Assembly: GCF_900215155.1 (NCBI RefSeq) | Contig: NZ_LT907980.1 | Coordinates: forward strand, 1,488,001 to 1,552,000 | Source of the DNA: Marinobacter sp. LV10R510-11A | GTDB lineage: Bacteria; Pseudomonadota; Gammaproteobacteria; Pseudomonadales; Oleiphilaceae | Direction: 5' to 3' | DNA length: 64,000 bases | Part shown: positions 48,182 to 57,202 of the stretch, piece by piece | How the letters are laid out: the number at the start of each line of letters is the position of its first letter | How positions within the stretch are numbered: the first letter of the stretch is position 1 | Notes under the pieces: model-generated | What the model saw: only the letters and a program-made list of their open reading frames with translations | What the model was told of the DNA's origin: nothing | Database searches by the model: none | Translations under genes and position numbers: made by a program

Positions 48182-49678
48182 ATGGAAAACCGTTACAACT
48201 TAATAGATGAACCGTGGATACCTGTCGCGGATTATGGCCGAGTCAGTTTGCGGCAAGTGTTTAACCAGTCTGAATACCGCAGCCTCGGTGGCAACCCGGT
48301 GCAGAAAATAGCCTTACTAAAACTGCTGCAGGCCATCGCTCAGGCGGCAGCAACGCCGGAGGATGATGGCGAGTGGAAGGCTTTAGGTTGTAACGGGTTG
48401 GCTCAACAATGCTGTGAATATCTGGATAAGTGGCACGACCGTTTTTATCTCTATGGGGATCGGCCTTTCTTGCAGATGCCGGCTGTGGCTGCCGCTAGAG
48501 TTCAGGCTTATGGTGCCGTTATTCCCGAGGTTTCGTCTGGCAATACCACCGTGCTTAGTCAGATCCAGGTCCAGCGTTCGCTAGATGAGGCGGATAAAAC
48601 ACTATTGATCGTCAGTTTGATGGGTTTTGCTTTGGCAGGAAAGAAGGCTGATAACCATGTCGTGTTATCACCAGGTTACCAGGGGAAACGTAACGACAAA
48701 GGCAAACCCTCGTCGAGTAAACCGGGTCCTTCGGTGGCCCACATGGGCTTACTGCATAGTTTTCTGATAGGCAGCAGTCTTCAAGAGACGGTTTGGCTGA
48801 ATCTCCTGACTACCCGACTTATTGCTCAAACCAATATGTATCCACAAGGCATAGGTGTCGCGCCGTGGGAGCAAATGCCAGCAGGAGAAGATTGTTCCGT
48901 GGCAAAGGGCTTGAAACAGTCCCTGATGGGTCGACTCTTGCCTATTTGTCGATTTTGCCTGCTAACAACCGACGGGGTGCATTATTCTGAAGGGCTCGCG
49001 CACAGTGGATACAAAGAGGGTGGCGCTGACCCCTCTGTCGCAGTTAATTATTCAGGCAAAGAACCCAAGGCACTTTGGGTTGACCCAGAAAAACGGCCTT
49101 GGCGTGAACTCACCGCCTTGCTCGGCTTTTTTGGTCAAAACGGTAGCCAGGGCTTCCAGAGTTGGCAGATTAAAGGCGGACTCGATCGTGCGCGGGATGC
49201 AATAGATAGTTTCGCTCTGTGGTCTGGGGGCCTTCGGGTAAGCAGCAATGCGGGTGAGCAATACGTGTCCGGTAGTGATGATTTTGTTGAATCTCAGGTA
49301 TGGCTGCATTCCGATTTTTTGGGGGCGTCTTGGTTTGCTCAACTCAAAACAGAGATGGACGAAATGGACGTGCTCGCCCGGAACTTATACGGGCGGGTAA
49401 TGGCATTTTGCAAGGAACAAAAAGTTGATGGTAGCAAGCTTGCCGGGCAAGCAAGCCGATTATTCTGGCAGCTCAGCGAACGCAACTTTCAAACACTGGT
49501 TGATAGCTGCGATCAGGACGAGCGGTCAAACCAGCAGCGCCGCGAATTACGCCGCCAATTTGCAGGCTACGTTCATCAAGCCTACGACCAGTTTTGCCCG
49601 AAGGAAACCGCCCGCCAACTCGATGCCTGGGCCAAATGCCAACCGAATAACAGCAAATATCTAAAACAGGAGGCCTGA
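48182..49678 (+). CDS. cse1: Cascade large subunit Cse1/Cas8e
   Basis: A 498-residue Cas8e, beginning with the family hallmark YNLIDEPWIPV. Cse1 reads the PAM, opens target DNA and recruits Cas3. Length matches the E. coli protein (502). A C-terminal four-helix region follows residue 360. It is 13 bases after cas3 and four bases before cse2, in the same direction. No disruption is seen, so target recognition should be functional. Confidence 0.95.
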   Translation: MENRYNLIDEPWIPVADYGRVSLRQVFNQSEYRSLGGNPVQKIALLKLLQAIAQAAATPEDDGEWKALGCNGLAQQCCEYLDKWHDRFYLYGDRPFLQMPAVAAARVQAYGAVIPEVSSGNTTVLSQIQVQRSLDEADKTLLIVSLMGFALAGKKADNHVVLSPGYQGKRNDKGKPSSSKPGPSVAHMGLLHSFLIGSSLQETVWLNLLTTRLIAQTNMYPQGIGVAPWEQMPAGEDCSVAKGLKQSLMGRLLPICRFCLLTTDGVHYSEGLAHSGYKEGGADPSVAVNYSGKEPKALWVDPEKRPWRELTALLGFFGQNGSQGFQSWQIKGGLDRARDAIDSFALWSGGLRVSSNAGEQYVSGSDDFVESQVWLHSDFLGASWFAQLKTEMDEMDVLARNLYGRVMAFCKEQKVDGSKLAGQASRLFWQLSERNFQTLVDSCDQDERSNQQRRELRRQFAGYVHQAYDQFCPKETARQLDAWAKCQPNNSKYLKQEA

Positions 49679-49682
49679 GCGG

Positions 49683-50228
49683 ATGGACGCAGCAACTGAA
49701 AAGCTAAAATCAACAAGGGAAGAGCGCTTTGTGACCAGCGTGATAAAACGCTGCCAGGAAGATAAAGGCCTTGCAGCCCGGCTGCGACGCGGGGACAACC
49801 CCGCAACGGAATATCAGAGCTGGGAGTTGTTGGCCTCTTTGGGAGTTGATCTGGAAAAAGACTATGAACGGCTGCCGTTTGTTACCCTTGCCGCCGCGAT
49901 AGCCAAGACCAAGGCTGAACACAATGGCCGTCTGTCCCTTGGGCGCGCTATTGCTGCCTGCTATGAAGACGGCCGCGACAGCAACCAGGCCAAGGCTCGC
50001 CTACGTCGCTTACTGGCCTGCGAGGACACGCCGGAAGCCTGTCGTATTTTGCGCTCGCTCTTTTCGTTGATCGACAGCAAAGCCAATCAGCCGCTCGATT
50101 TTGTCAGGCTGCTTAAGCAGCTTCGGCGTTTTTCTTTTGATGATGCGCGCACTCAGATCAAAGCTCAGTGGGCGCAAGAGTTTTATGGTCAACCAGCCCA
50201 ATCGCAAGCTGGGGAGACAGGCGCATGA
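49683..50228 (+). CDS. cse2: Cascade small subunit Cse2/Cas11e
   Basis: A 181-residue helical protein with the Cse2 pattern: RLRRGDNPATEYQSWELL near residue 38 and RRLLACEDTPEACRILRSLF near 107. Two copies form the belly of Cascade and stabilise the displaced strand. The stop codon overlaps the start of cas6e by four bases (ATGA), so in this operon cse2 is coupled to cas6e rather than cas7. Confidence 0.93.
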   Translation: MDAATEKLKSTREERFVTSVIKRCQEDKGLAARLRRGDNPATEYQSWELLASLGVDLEKDYERLPFVTLAAAIAKTKAEHNGRLSLGRAIAACYEDGRDSNQAKARLRRLLACEDTPEACRILRSLFSLIDSKANQPLDFVRLLKQLRRFSFDDARTQIKAQWAQEFYGQPAQSQAGETGA

Positions 50229-50869
50229 GCATGATTGCCAGCGTGCTGCACCTGGATCGTAAAGCGATCCAGGCGCTACGCATTACCGACATTTACTCCC
50301 TACACCGAGTGGTTTACAGCCTGTATGACGATGTTCGCGATGCTGGGCAAAAGTCTGCCAGCGAGGGCAGCGGGATACTCTTTGCTGATCAGGGAGGTGA
50401 TTTCCGGAGCCGGCGCATTCTGATGCTGGCAAACCGCAGCCCGGCAGAATGCATTGATGGTCAATTCGGCGAGGTACAAAGCAAGACCATCCCTGACGAT
50501 TTTCTCAGCCATGCTCGCTATCGATTCAAGGTCGTCGTTAATCCCACACGACGTGACAGCGCTAGCCGCAAGTTGCTGCCGGTCAAAGGCCGTGAGGCCA
50601 TTGCGGAATGGTTTGCCGCCCGAGGCCCACAAAGCTGGGGCTTTACGGTATCGCGGCAGCACCTGCAGGTGGATAACGTGGATGTTCTGCGTTTCAAAGA
50701 CAAACACGATCATTTAGTCACTATCTGTCAGGCGCATGTTCAGGGTGAGTTCAGCGTTACCGATCCTGCACAGTTTCAACGCAGCTTTAAACAGGGCATA
50801 GGCCGGGCTCGCACATTCGGCTGTGGTCTGCTGCAAATCGTTCCAATAATCGATAATCCCTTCGCCTGA
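50225..50869 (+). CDS. cas6e: CRISPR RNA endonuclease Cas6e
   Basis: A 214-residue crRNA-processing nuclease. The N-terminal ferredoxin-like fold carries YSLHRVVYSLY with His27 as the likely catalytic residue. The middle reads RFKVVVNPTRR and LPVKGREAIAEWF, and the C-terminal glycine-rich loop is GIGRARTFGCGLLQIVPI. Cas6e cuts each repeat below its hairpin (CCCCAC-GCCC-GTGGGG here). The ATG at 50225 overlaps the cse2 stop; a longer open frame upstream is rejected. Its place between cse2 and cas7 differs from E. coli, where it follows cas5. Confidence 0.94.
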   Translation: MSMIASVLHLDRKAIQALRITDIYSLHRVVYSLYDDVRDAGQKSASEGSGILFADQGGDFRSRRILMLANRSPAECIDGQFGEVQSKTIPDDFLSHARYRFKVVVNPTRRDSASRKLLPVKGREAIAEWFAARGPQSWGFTVSRQHLQVDNVDVLRFKDKHDHLVTICQAHVQGEFSVTDPAQFQRSFKQGIGRARTFGCGLLQIVPIIDNPFA

Positions 50870-50883
50870 AAAGGAAATTCAAT

Positions 50884-51912
50884 ATGCACAATACTTACAC
50901 CAACACTCGTATCGAGTTTCATATTCTGCAATCTTTCCCGGTAACCTGCCTTAATCGCGATGATGTAGGTGCGCCCAAAACGGCCATTATTGGCGGAGTG
51001 AGTCGGGCTCGCGTCAGTTCACAGTGCTGGAAACGGCAAGTACGGTTGGCCATGCAAGATTTCGGCATCAAGCTGGCATCCCGCACCAAAAAATCAGAAG
51101 AGTTGTTTGTTAAAGCCTGTCTGGCTGCGGGCGCAGATGAAGCCAGCGCGCAAGCCTGCGGTAAGAAAATAGCTGATCAGTTAATTGACGATACCCTGCT
51201 TTTTATCAGCGATACCGAGGCCAATGCCTTCGCCGCCTATGCCCGTGAGCAAGGCTTTGACGATGCAAAGCTGAAGGATAAGGACCTCGCTAAAGTCGCC
51301 AAAAAAGCTCTCAATCCTGCCATTGATGCTCTCGATATCGCCTTGTTTGGCCGTATGGTTGCCAAGGCTGCTGACATGAATGTTCAGGCAGCCGCGTCTT
51401 TTGCACATGCCATTTCTACACACAAAGTCAGCAATGAAGTTGAATTTTTCACCGCTCTGGATGATCTGCAAACTGAACCTGGCTCTGCGCATATGGGCAG
51501 CCTGGAATTCAATTCGGCTACGTATTATCGCTACATCAGTCTTGATCTGGGCCAGCTTGCTCAAAGTCTGGACGGAGACGACCTGAAGAAAGCCATTGAA
51601 GCGTTCACTAAGGCGTTGTTTGTCGCAGTGCCTAGTGCGCGACAAACAACGCAGTCTGGCGCCAGTCTTTGGGAATTTGCTCGTGTGCAAGTACGAACAG
51701 GGCAGCGTCTGCAAGTGCCTTTCGAGACAGCTATCAAGGGCAAAGAGGGTGGCTATCTGCAACCAAGCATAGATGCGTTGCAAGGTTACCTGGATAAGAA
51801 AGAGAAGTTGTCCGGCTCCTTGTTCGGAAAACTAGCCAGCTATGACTGGGGCGAAGACGAAAGCTTCAGCATTGACGATTTGGTAGCAGCCCTACAAAGC
51901 CATGTGCAGTGA
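50884..51912 (+). CDS. cas7e: Cascade backbone subunit Cas7e (Cse4/CasC)
   Basis: A 342-residue RNA-binding backbone protein. It has IEFHILQSFPVTCLNRDDVGAPKTA near the N-terminus and GVSRARVSSQCWKRQVR, both signatures of Cas7e, and ATYYRYISLDL with PSARQTT in the second half. Six copies cover the crRNA spacer in Cascade. It follows cas6e by 14 bases. Slightly shorter than E. coli CasC (363). Confidence 0.96.
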   Translation: MHNTYTNTRIEFHILQSFPVTCLNRDDVGAPKTAIIGGVSRARVSSQCWKRQVRLAMQDFGIKLASRTKKSEELFVKACLAAGADEASAQACGKKIADQLIDDTLLFISDTEANAFAAYAREQGFDDAKLKDKDLAKVAKKALNPAIDALDIALFGRMVAKAADMNVQAAASFAHAISTHKVSNEVEFFTALDDLQTEPGSAHMGSLEFNSATYYRYISLDLGQLAQSLDGDDLKKAIEAFTKALFVAVPSARQTTQSGASLWEFARVQVRTGQRLQVPFETAIKGKEGGYLQPSIDALQGYLDKKEKLSGSLFGKLASYDWGEDESFSIDDLVAALQSHVQ

Positions 51913-51920
51913 GGTGATGT

Positions 51921-52631
51921 ATGAGCGATTCTTATTTGCTGTTGTGGCTCGAAGCCCCGCTCCAATCCTGGGGGCATGATTCAAAATTTGGTCGGCGTGA
52001 TAGCCTGGACTTTCCAACCAAATCTGGCGTTTTGGGCTTGCTGTGCAGCGCCCGTGGCGCCGGAGGCGAAGAGCAGGCATGGTTGGCAGCATGGGCTGAC
52101 CTGGACATGCAACTGGATGCCTATGTTCTAAAAGACCGGCTAGGGAAGCCAGTGCCACGGTTACCCTTGATGCGTGACTTTCATATGGTAGGTAGCGGTT
52201 ACGATAGTAAAAACCCCTGGGCCAGCCTGATGATTCCTAAAACCAGTGATGGCAAACCAGCTGTAGGTGGTGGTTCAAAAATGACCTATCGCTATTACCT
52301 TCAGGACATGGCCTATGCCGTCGCCATTCAGGCGCCAGCCGCGTATCTCGAACAGGCAGCGGAGGCCCTCAAAAGTCCGGTATGGGATTTGTACCTGGGG
52401 CGTAAAAGCTGCGTGCCTACAGAGTTCATTGCTCAAGGGGTTTTTGCCACGGCGGAAGAGGCTTTGAGGGCCGGTGCGCAGCTTGCTGCTGATAAAATTC
52501 GAGCCAGCGTCTTTCATGTCAGTCAGGGAGAGCATGAGGGTGAAGTGCTAACCCTTAATGATGTGCCATTGCAGTTTGGTGAGCACAAAAAATATCGCGA
52601 CAGGCGGGTTACCGTTCAGACGATGGAGTAG
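51921..52631 (+). CDS. cas5e: Cascade subunit Cas5e (CasD)
   Basis: A 236-residue RAMP protein that holds the 5' handle of the crRNA. It begins YLLLWLEAPLQSWGHDSKFG, the Cas5e hallmark, followed by RDSLDFPTKSGVLGLLCSA. The segment TYRYYLQDMAYAVAI and the later LYLGRKSCVPT are also family-typical. It is eight bases after cas7e and four bases before cas1, and looks intact. Confidence 0.96.
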   Translation: MSDSYLLLWLEAPLQSWGHDSKFGRRDSLDFPTKSGVLGLLCSARGAGGEEQAWLAAWADLDMQLDAYVLKDRLGKPVPRLPLMRDFHMVGSGYDSKNPWASLMIPKTSDGKPAVGGGSKMTYRYYLQDMAYAVAIQAPAAYLEQAAEALKSPVWDLYLGRKSCVPTEFIAQGVFATAEEALRAGAQLAADKIRASVFHVSQGEHEGEVLTLNDVPLQFGEHKKYRDRRVTVQTME

Positions 52632-53295
52632 TTTCATGGCAGATGGACAGCGATTATTCGTCAAGATCACCCGTGAGTCCTTGCCACAGGTCAAAGACAA
52701 GTACCCCTTTATCTATCTTGAACGCGGCAGGCTGGAGGTTGACGATAGCAGCATCAAATGGATTGATTCTGAGGCTAATGTCGTAGCTCTTCCTATTGCA
52801 ACCTTGAACACGTTGTTACTTGGGCCGGGTACTACGGTCACCCATGATGCAATTAAAACGGCGGTGGCTGCGAACTGCTCGGTGTGCTGGGTGGGTGAAG
52901 ACAGCTTGCTGTTCTACGCCGCTGGCTTTCTGCCTACAGCCGATACGCGAAACCTTAAGCAGCAGGTAGAACTGTCAGCCAATCCGGACAAGTCCTTAGA
53001 AGTGGCAAGGCGCCTGTTCGCCCGTCGCTTTCCCGATGCGGATTTGGATGGGAAATCTCTCAAGGAAATGATGGGCATGGAAGGCTATCGGGTTCGCTCG
53101 CTGTATCAGGAAAAAGCTCGCGAATACCAAGTAGGCTGGAAAGGGAGGCAGTTTACACCCGGCAAGTTTGAGTTTAGTGATATTACCAATCAGGTCATGA
53201 CGGCAGCCAATGCCGCCTTGTATGGGATATTGTGCTCCGCCATACACAGCATGGGTTATTCACCGCATATCGGTTTTATTCATTCGGGCAGTCCA

Positions 53296-53303
53296 TTACC
53301 TTT
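53296..53303 (+). repeat. Left target-site duplication of the IS1595-family element
   Basis: TTACCTTT, identical to 54329-54336 on the other side of the element. Eight bases is the usual duplication for the IS1595 family. Confidence 0.93.
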
Positions 53304-54328
53304 CCTGATTACGCATAAGAGTCAGCCATCTTTAGCAGCCTATAGGGCATAGGCGGTGTCCGGGCTGCTACTGTCAGGAACCGCGGAAGCATGGCTTTGA
53401 GATCGTAGCGCCGATTGAAGCGGTATTCGAACTCAGCGAGGTAGCGAGGGGTGTGCTGCCCCCGGATAGCGTGGTAAGTTCCAGTGATCGCGTTCTTGAC
53501 GTTGCCGAGCACGGTGTTGACCCAGTTGAACTCAGGATTCGCCACGCTGGCACGACCGCCTCCGGTGATGTGGCGCTCGTGGACGCAGGTGGCCGTGTCA
53601 AAGGCTCGGAAACAGTTGAGACCATCGCTGACAACGTGGCTTCCGGGCGCAATGGCCTGTTGGCTATAGCGACGCACCTCGGCCAGGGTAAAGCCACTCA
53701 CACGGCGAAGCTGAACCCGCATCGGGTGGCCCTCGCCATTGGTTTGTACCGCAGCGACAAAGGGGAATTTATGCTCGGCACCACGACCTGGTTTTCCCGA
53801 CCGTTCGCCGCCCAGATAGGCGTCATCAATCTCGATGCGGCCGCTGAGCCTCTCTCCCTGGTTGCGATCGTGCATGACCTGCAGCACCTTGTGTTTGAGC
53901 TTCCAGGCCGTGTTATAAGTGACACCGAGATCCCGAGACAGCTGCAATGCCGAGAGACCGCTCTTACGCTGGGTCAGCAGATAAATGGCCAGGAACCAGG
54001 TGGTCAACGGCAGGTGAGTCGCATGAAAGAGAGTGCCGGCGGTCAGTGACGTCTGATGGTGACAGCGATGGCACTGGTAATGCCCCCTCGATAGCCGGCA
54101 GCCGTTAGCATTGCCGCAGTCAGGGCACACAAATCCCTTGGGCCAGCGGTGCTGGAAAAGGGCTTCCTGGCACTGTGCTTCTGTGCCGTATTGCTTGAGA
54201 AAAGCCGGCAACGACAGGCCGGGCTGGAACTGGATTGGGTTACGTGCCATGAGATTGCCTCCTGTACTGTATATAATCAGTATAGGCCAGAATGGCGGCA
54301 GCGTGGCTGATTAACGTGAGTAATCAGG
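53304..54328 (-). mobile_element. IS1595-family insertion sequence, 1,025 bp
   Basis: Both ends start CCTGATTAC and carry TCAGCCA at offset 18 (19 of 25 terminal bases match in inverted orientation). One transposase gene fills the element, and its stop codon lies inside the left inverted repeat. Flanking 8-base duplications (TTACCTTT) are perfect. It is inserted antisense to the cas operon, so it may also block transcription into cas2 from upstream. Confidence 0.93.
53309..54250 (-). CDS. IS1595-family transposase
   Basis: A 313-residue DDE-type transposase. An N-terminal zinc-ribbon (CPDCGNANGCRLSRGHYQCHRC, four Cys) is followed by the ISXO2-like catalytic domain with IEIDDAYLGGERSG (first Asp), HVVSDGLNCF (second Asp) and EFNWVNTVLGNVKNAI then the final Glu/His segment in YLAEFEYRFNRRYD. 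Domain content and length match intact family members, so the element may still be mobile. The gene is antisense to cas1. Confidence 0.92.
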   Translation of the reverse strand: MARNPIQFQPGLSLPAFLKQYGTEAQCQEALFQHRWPKGFVCPDCGNANGCRLSRGHYQCHRCHHQTSLTAGTLFHATHLPLTTWFLAIYLLTQRKSGLSALQLSRDLGVTYNTAWKLKHKVLQVMHDRNQGERLSGRIEIDDAYLGGERSGKPGRGAEHKFPFVAAVQTNGEGHPMRVQLRRVSGFTLAEVRRYSQQAIAPGSHVVSDGLNCFRAFDTATCVHERHITGGGRASVANPEFNWVNTVLGNVKNAITGTYHAIRGQHTPRYLAEFEYRFNRRYDLKAMLPRFLTVAARTPPMPYRLLKMADSYA

Positions 54329-54336
54329 TTACCTTT
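54329..54336 (+). repeat. Right target-site duplication of the IS1595-family element
   Basis: TTACCTTT, the second copy of the 8-base duplication; cas1 coding sequence continues at the next base. Confidence 0.93.
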
Positions 54337-54521
54337 TGTCTATGACATGGCTGACCTATACAAAGAAGCGCTGTGCATTGATTTAGCCTTTGCGCTGACC
54401 CGCGATATGGCCGGCCGCTACAATAAAGCTACGGTTTCTGACGCTTTCCGAGAGCGGGTTGTCGATATAGATCTGCTGGCGCGTCTGGCCGATGACATTC
54501 CCGATATGTTGGGGGTAGGCC

Positions 54522-54809
54522 ATGCTCGTCGTCGTCGCAAATGACTTGCCGCCTGCAGTTCGCGGCCGGATGAAGCTGTGGTTTGTAGAGCCCAAGCCCA
54601 ATGTATTCGTGGCTGGCATCAAGGATTCCGTGGCCGTTACGGTGATCGACTACCTTTATAAGCACTGCCCACCTGAGTCTGGCGTCATGATATTCCGCTC
54701 ATTGCCTGGGCCGCCCGGTTACGAAATTAGAACTATAGGTCCTACCAAGAAAGCAATGATCAACATCAGCGGATTACAATTGGTTATTGAAACCCTTAAA
54801 TCTCATTAA
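54522..54809 (+). CDS. cas2: CRISPR-associated protein Cas2e
   Basis: A 95-residue Cas2e, beginning MLVVVANDLPPAVRGRMKLW with the family pattern also seen in E. coli Cas2 (MLVVVTENVPPRLRGRL). It forms the bridge between two Cas1 dimers during spacer insertion. It overlaps the 3' end of cas1 by 23 bases and looks intact, but it is downstream of the insertion in cas1, so expression may depend on a promoter in or after the element. Confidence 0.95.
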   Translation: MLVVVANDLPPAVRGRMKLWFVEPKPNVFVAGIKDSVAVTVIDYLYKHCPPESGVMIFRSLPGPPGYEIRTIGPTKKAMINISGLQLVIETLKSH

Positions 54810-54856
54810 ACAGCATATGTTGTGCTTATGCGCTGGTTCTTTCACAATTTGTTGTT
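54810..54856 (+). promoter_or_regulatory. CRISPR leader
   Basis: Only 47 AT-rich bases separate cas2 from the first repeat, so the functional leader may reach into the 3' end of cas2. The other array end carries the degenerate repeat, which places the leader here. I could not find a convincing IHF consensus. Confidence 0.6.
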
Positions 54857-57202
54857 GTCTTCCCCACGCCCGTGGGGGTGTTTCTGGTAGCGCCTTTTTT
54901 CTGCCAGCCAATACCGCGTCTTCCCCACGCCCGTGGGGGTGTTTCCTGGGATTTTGCGCCGTACCGTTTTGTACCCGCGTCTTCCCCACGCCCGTGGGGG
55001 TGTTTCTCTTATGACCTAGTGCGTGCTGGCGATTCATCTGTCTTCCCCACGCCCGTGGGGGTGTTTCCTCGGATAGATTGTTTTTTTGTGTGCGAATTCC
55101 GTCTTCCCCACGCCCGTGGGGGTGTTTCTATGTTAGAAGCTCCTATGGTCTAGGCGTAAACGTCTTCCCCACGCCCGTGGGGGTGTTTCCTCATAGCCGG
55201 GTACGCCCGGCAAGCAAGGTACGTCTTCCCCACGCCCGTGGGGGTGTTTCTCCCGAGAAACCCACACACTCTGACAGTCATCTGTCTTCCCCACGCCCGT
55301 GGGGGTGTTTCTCCCTGATCTTCTCTATCTCGCTGATCAGCTCGGTCTTCCCCACGCCCGTGGGGGTGTTTCCATAAGCCCTGCTAGCCGCCTCGGGGGT
55401 GCTATGTCTTCCCCACGCCCGTGGGGGTGTTTCTACCTGAGCCCTTTGGCTCCTACGTTTGGCCGCGTCTTCCCCACGCCCGTGGGGGTGTTTCCAGGTG
55501 CAACGCTTGCCAGGAGGAAGGCCATTAGTCTTCCCCACGCCCGTGGGGGTGTTTCTAAAAGGGGACGCCGAAGGTTGGGCGTATAGCGGTCTTCCCCACG
55601 CCCGTGGGGGTGTTTCCGGTCAAGACGCGTACGAAGTCAACAGCGTGACGTCTTCCCCACGCCCGTGGGGGTGTTTCCAGAAAGACTGGCACGAATACCT
55701 TGCCGACATTGTCTTCCCCACGCCCGTGGGGGTGTTTCCACGACCGTATCTGCATATTCTCAGGCGGCGGAGTCTTCCCCACGCCCGTGGGGGTGTTTCC
55801 TGACATCTTGTGGGCGTCTGTCCAGCTGCGCAGTCTTCCCCACGCCCGTGGGGGTGTTTCCGACGGCATTGTGTGCTCCACAATTAATGGAAAGTCTTCC
55901 CCACGCCCGTGGGGGTGTTTCCCATCGGCGTACTGGTGCAGCGTGATGATGGGAGTCTTCCCCACGCCCGTGGGGGTGTTTCTATATGGGCCGTGATAGT
56001 GAAGGGCGGCCAACTGTCTTCCCCACGCCCGTGGGGGTGTTTCCAGGGCTACGGCGCACCCGTTTTGGCAGGTTAGGTCTTCCCCACGCCCGTGGGGGTG
56101 TTTCTGTCAGGCTTAGCCGTCCAGCCTTTCAGCAGGTGTCTTCCCCACGCCCGTGGGGGTGTTTCTACAGGCATGTATATCTGTACGACTCCTTGTTTGT
56201 CTTCCCCACGCCCGTGGGGGTGTTTCTATGGATTGGCCGCATAAGCGGGCACAATCTTGGTCTTCCCCACGCCCGTGGGGGTGTTTCCAATGATTCGTGA
56301 CCTTCTTGCCATCCCCTATGGTCTTCCCCACGCCCGTGGGGGTGTTTCTGACTGACTTGTAAGCTATGCGAGGATCCTCCGGTCTTCCCCACGCCCGTGG
56401 GGGTGTTTCCGTATGCTTCCCACTCTTGCGGCATCGCCGGCAGTCTTCCCCACGCCCGTGGGGGTGTTTCTCCACAACGCCCATCTAATCGCCGCCTCCC
56501 CTGGTCTTCCCCACGCCCGTGGGGGTGTTTCTAGCCGATAACAGACCCGCACTCTTTGCACTTTGTCTTCCCCACGCCCGTGGGGGTGTTTCCAAAGATC
56601 GAGATGATTCAGCCGCAAGAGCGATGTCTTCCCCACGCCCGTGGGGGTGTTTCCAAGTTTTTAGAGATAGATCTTGATGGGGGTGTGTCTTCCCCACGCC
56701 CGTGGGGGTGTTTCCGAGGTTGAGGCGCTTGGCCTAAGCCTGAGCGAGTCTTCCCCACGCCCGTGGGGGTGTTTCTCCTGCAAAGGCGCTATAGAAGAGG
56801 CGGAAACAGTCTTCCCCACGCCCGTGGGGGTGTTTCTCGCCGCTATTACAAAAAGACGACCATGCAGGAGTCTTCCCCACGCCCGTGGGGGTGTTTCCAG
56901 GAACGTCTCGACGTGTGCCCGGGTCAGCGGGTCTTCCCCACGCCCGTGGGGGTGTTTCTTGAGCACCCACAGCGCCCAACACACTTTGAAAGTCTTCCCC
57001 ACGCCCGTGGGGGTGTTTCCCAAGTAGTACGCCTTTTCTTCGGTGTCTATTAGTCTTCCCCACGCCCGTGGGGGTGTTTCTCTACGGCGGTAAAAGAGGC
57101 GGGGTCTCCCGCTGTCTTCCCCACGCCCGTGGGGGTGTTTCCCGGCGCATGGGCAAGAAGGATGAGCTGATTAAGTCTTCCCCACGCCTGTGGGGGTGTT
57201 TT
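54857..57202 (+). CRISPR. Type I-E CRISPR array, 39 repeats and 38 spacers
   Basis: Repeats of 28 bases begin GTCTTCCCCACG and end CGTGGGGGTGTTTC; each forms the hairpin CCCCAC-GCCC-GTGGGG. The period is exactly 61 bases throughout (38 x 61 = 2,318 from first to last repeat start). All 38 upstream repeats are identical; the last (57175) has C-to-T at position 15 and T at position 28, as expected of the leader-distal end. Every inter-repeat unit is 33 bases and its first base is C (20 times) or T (18 times), so the repeat can also be read as 29 bases ending in a pyrimidine with 32-base spacers. No two spacers looked alike by eye. Transcribed in the same direction as the cas genes. Confidence 0.98.

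Larger units (their letters stand above)
52636..54544 (+). pseudogene. cas1: Cas1e integrase, split by an IS1595-family insertion
   Basis: The gene reads normally from ATG 52636 through codon 222 and two bases of codon 223, then is broken at 53303 by a 1,025-bp insertion element. It resumes at 54337. Joining 53303 to 54337 gives one 291-residue frame across the site (SPLPF then VYDMADLY), a normal Cas1e length. Catalytic residues by position are Glu149, His216, Asp226 and Asp229, with the same spacing as E. coli Cas1. The break falls between His216 and Asp226. As it stands the 5' part makes 238 residues ending in 15 foreign residues, without either Asp. The 3' part could start at ATG 54347. 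No other lesion is seen, so the insertion is recent. Confidence 0.95.

Noticed and set aside
50168..50224. Longer cas6e start at 50168
   Set aside because: The extra 19 residues overlap cse2, while the ATG at 50225 overlaps the cse2 stop in the usual ATGA form and gives the family N-terminus.
54347..54544. A separate 65-residue gene before cas2
   Set aside because: It is the 3' part of cas1: joining it across one target duplication restores the Cas1 frame with the two catalytic Asp residues.
54810..54856. IHF site in the CRISPR leader
   Set aside because: No stretch fits the WATCAA-N4-TTR consensus well enough; a partial match in the cas2 3' end was not convincing.
54774..57063. Many open frames of 66-152 codons on both strands across the CRISPR array
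   Set aside because: They are products of the 61-base period and the stop-free repeat; their translations are strings of repeat-derived motifs such as TPVGVF or TPPRAWGR.
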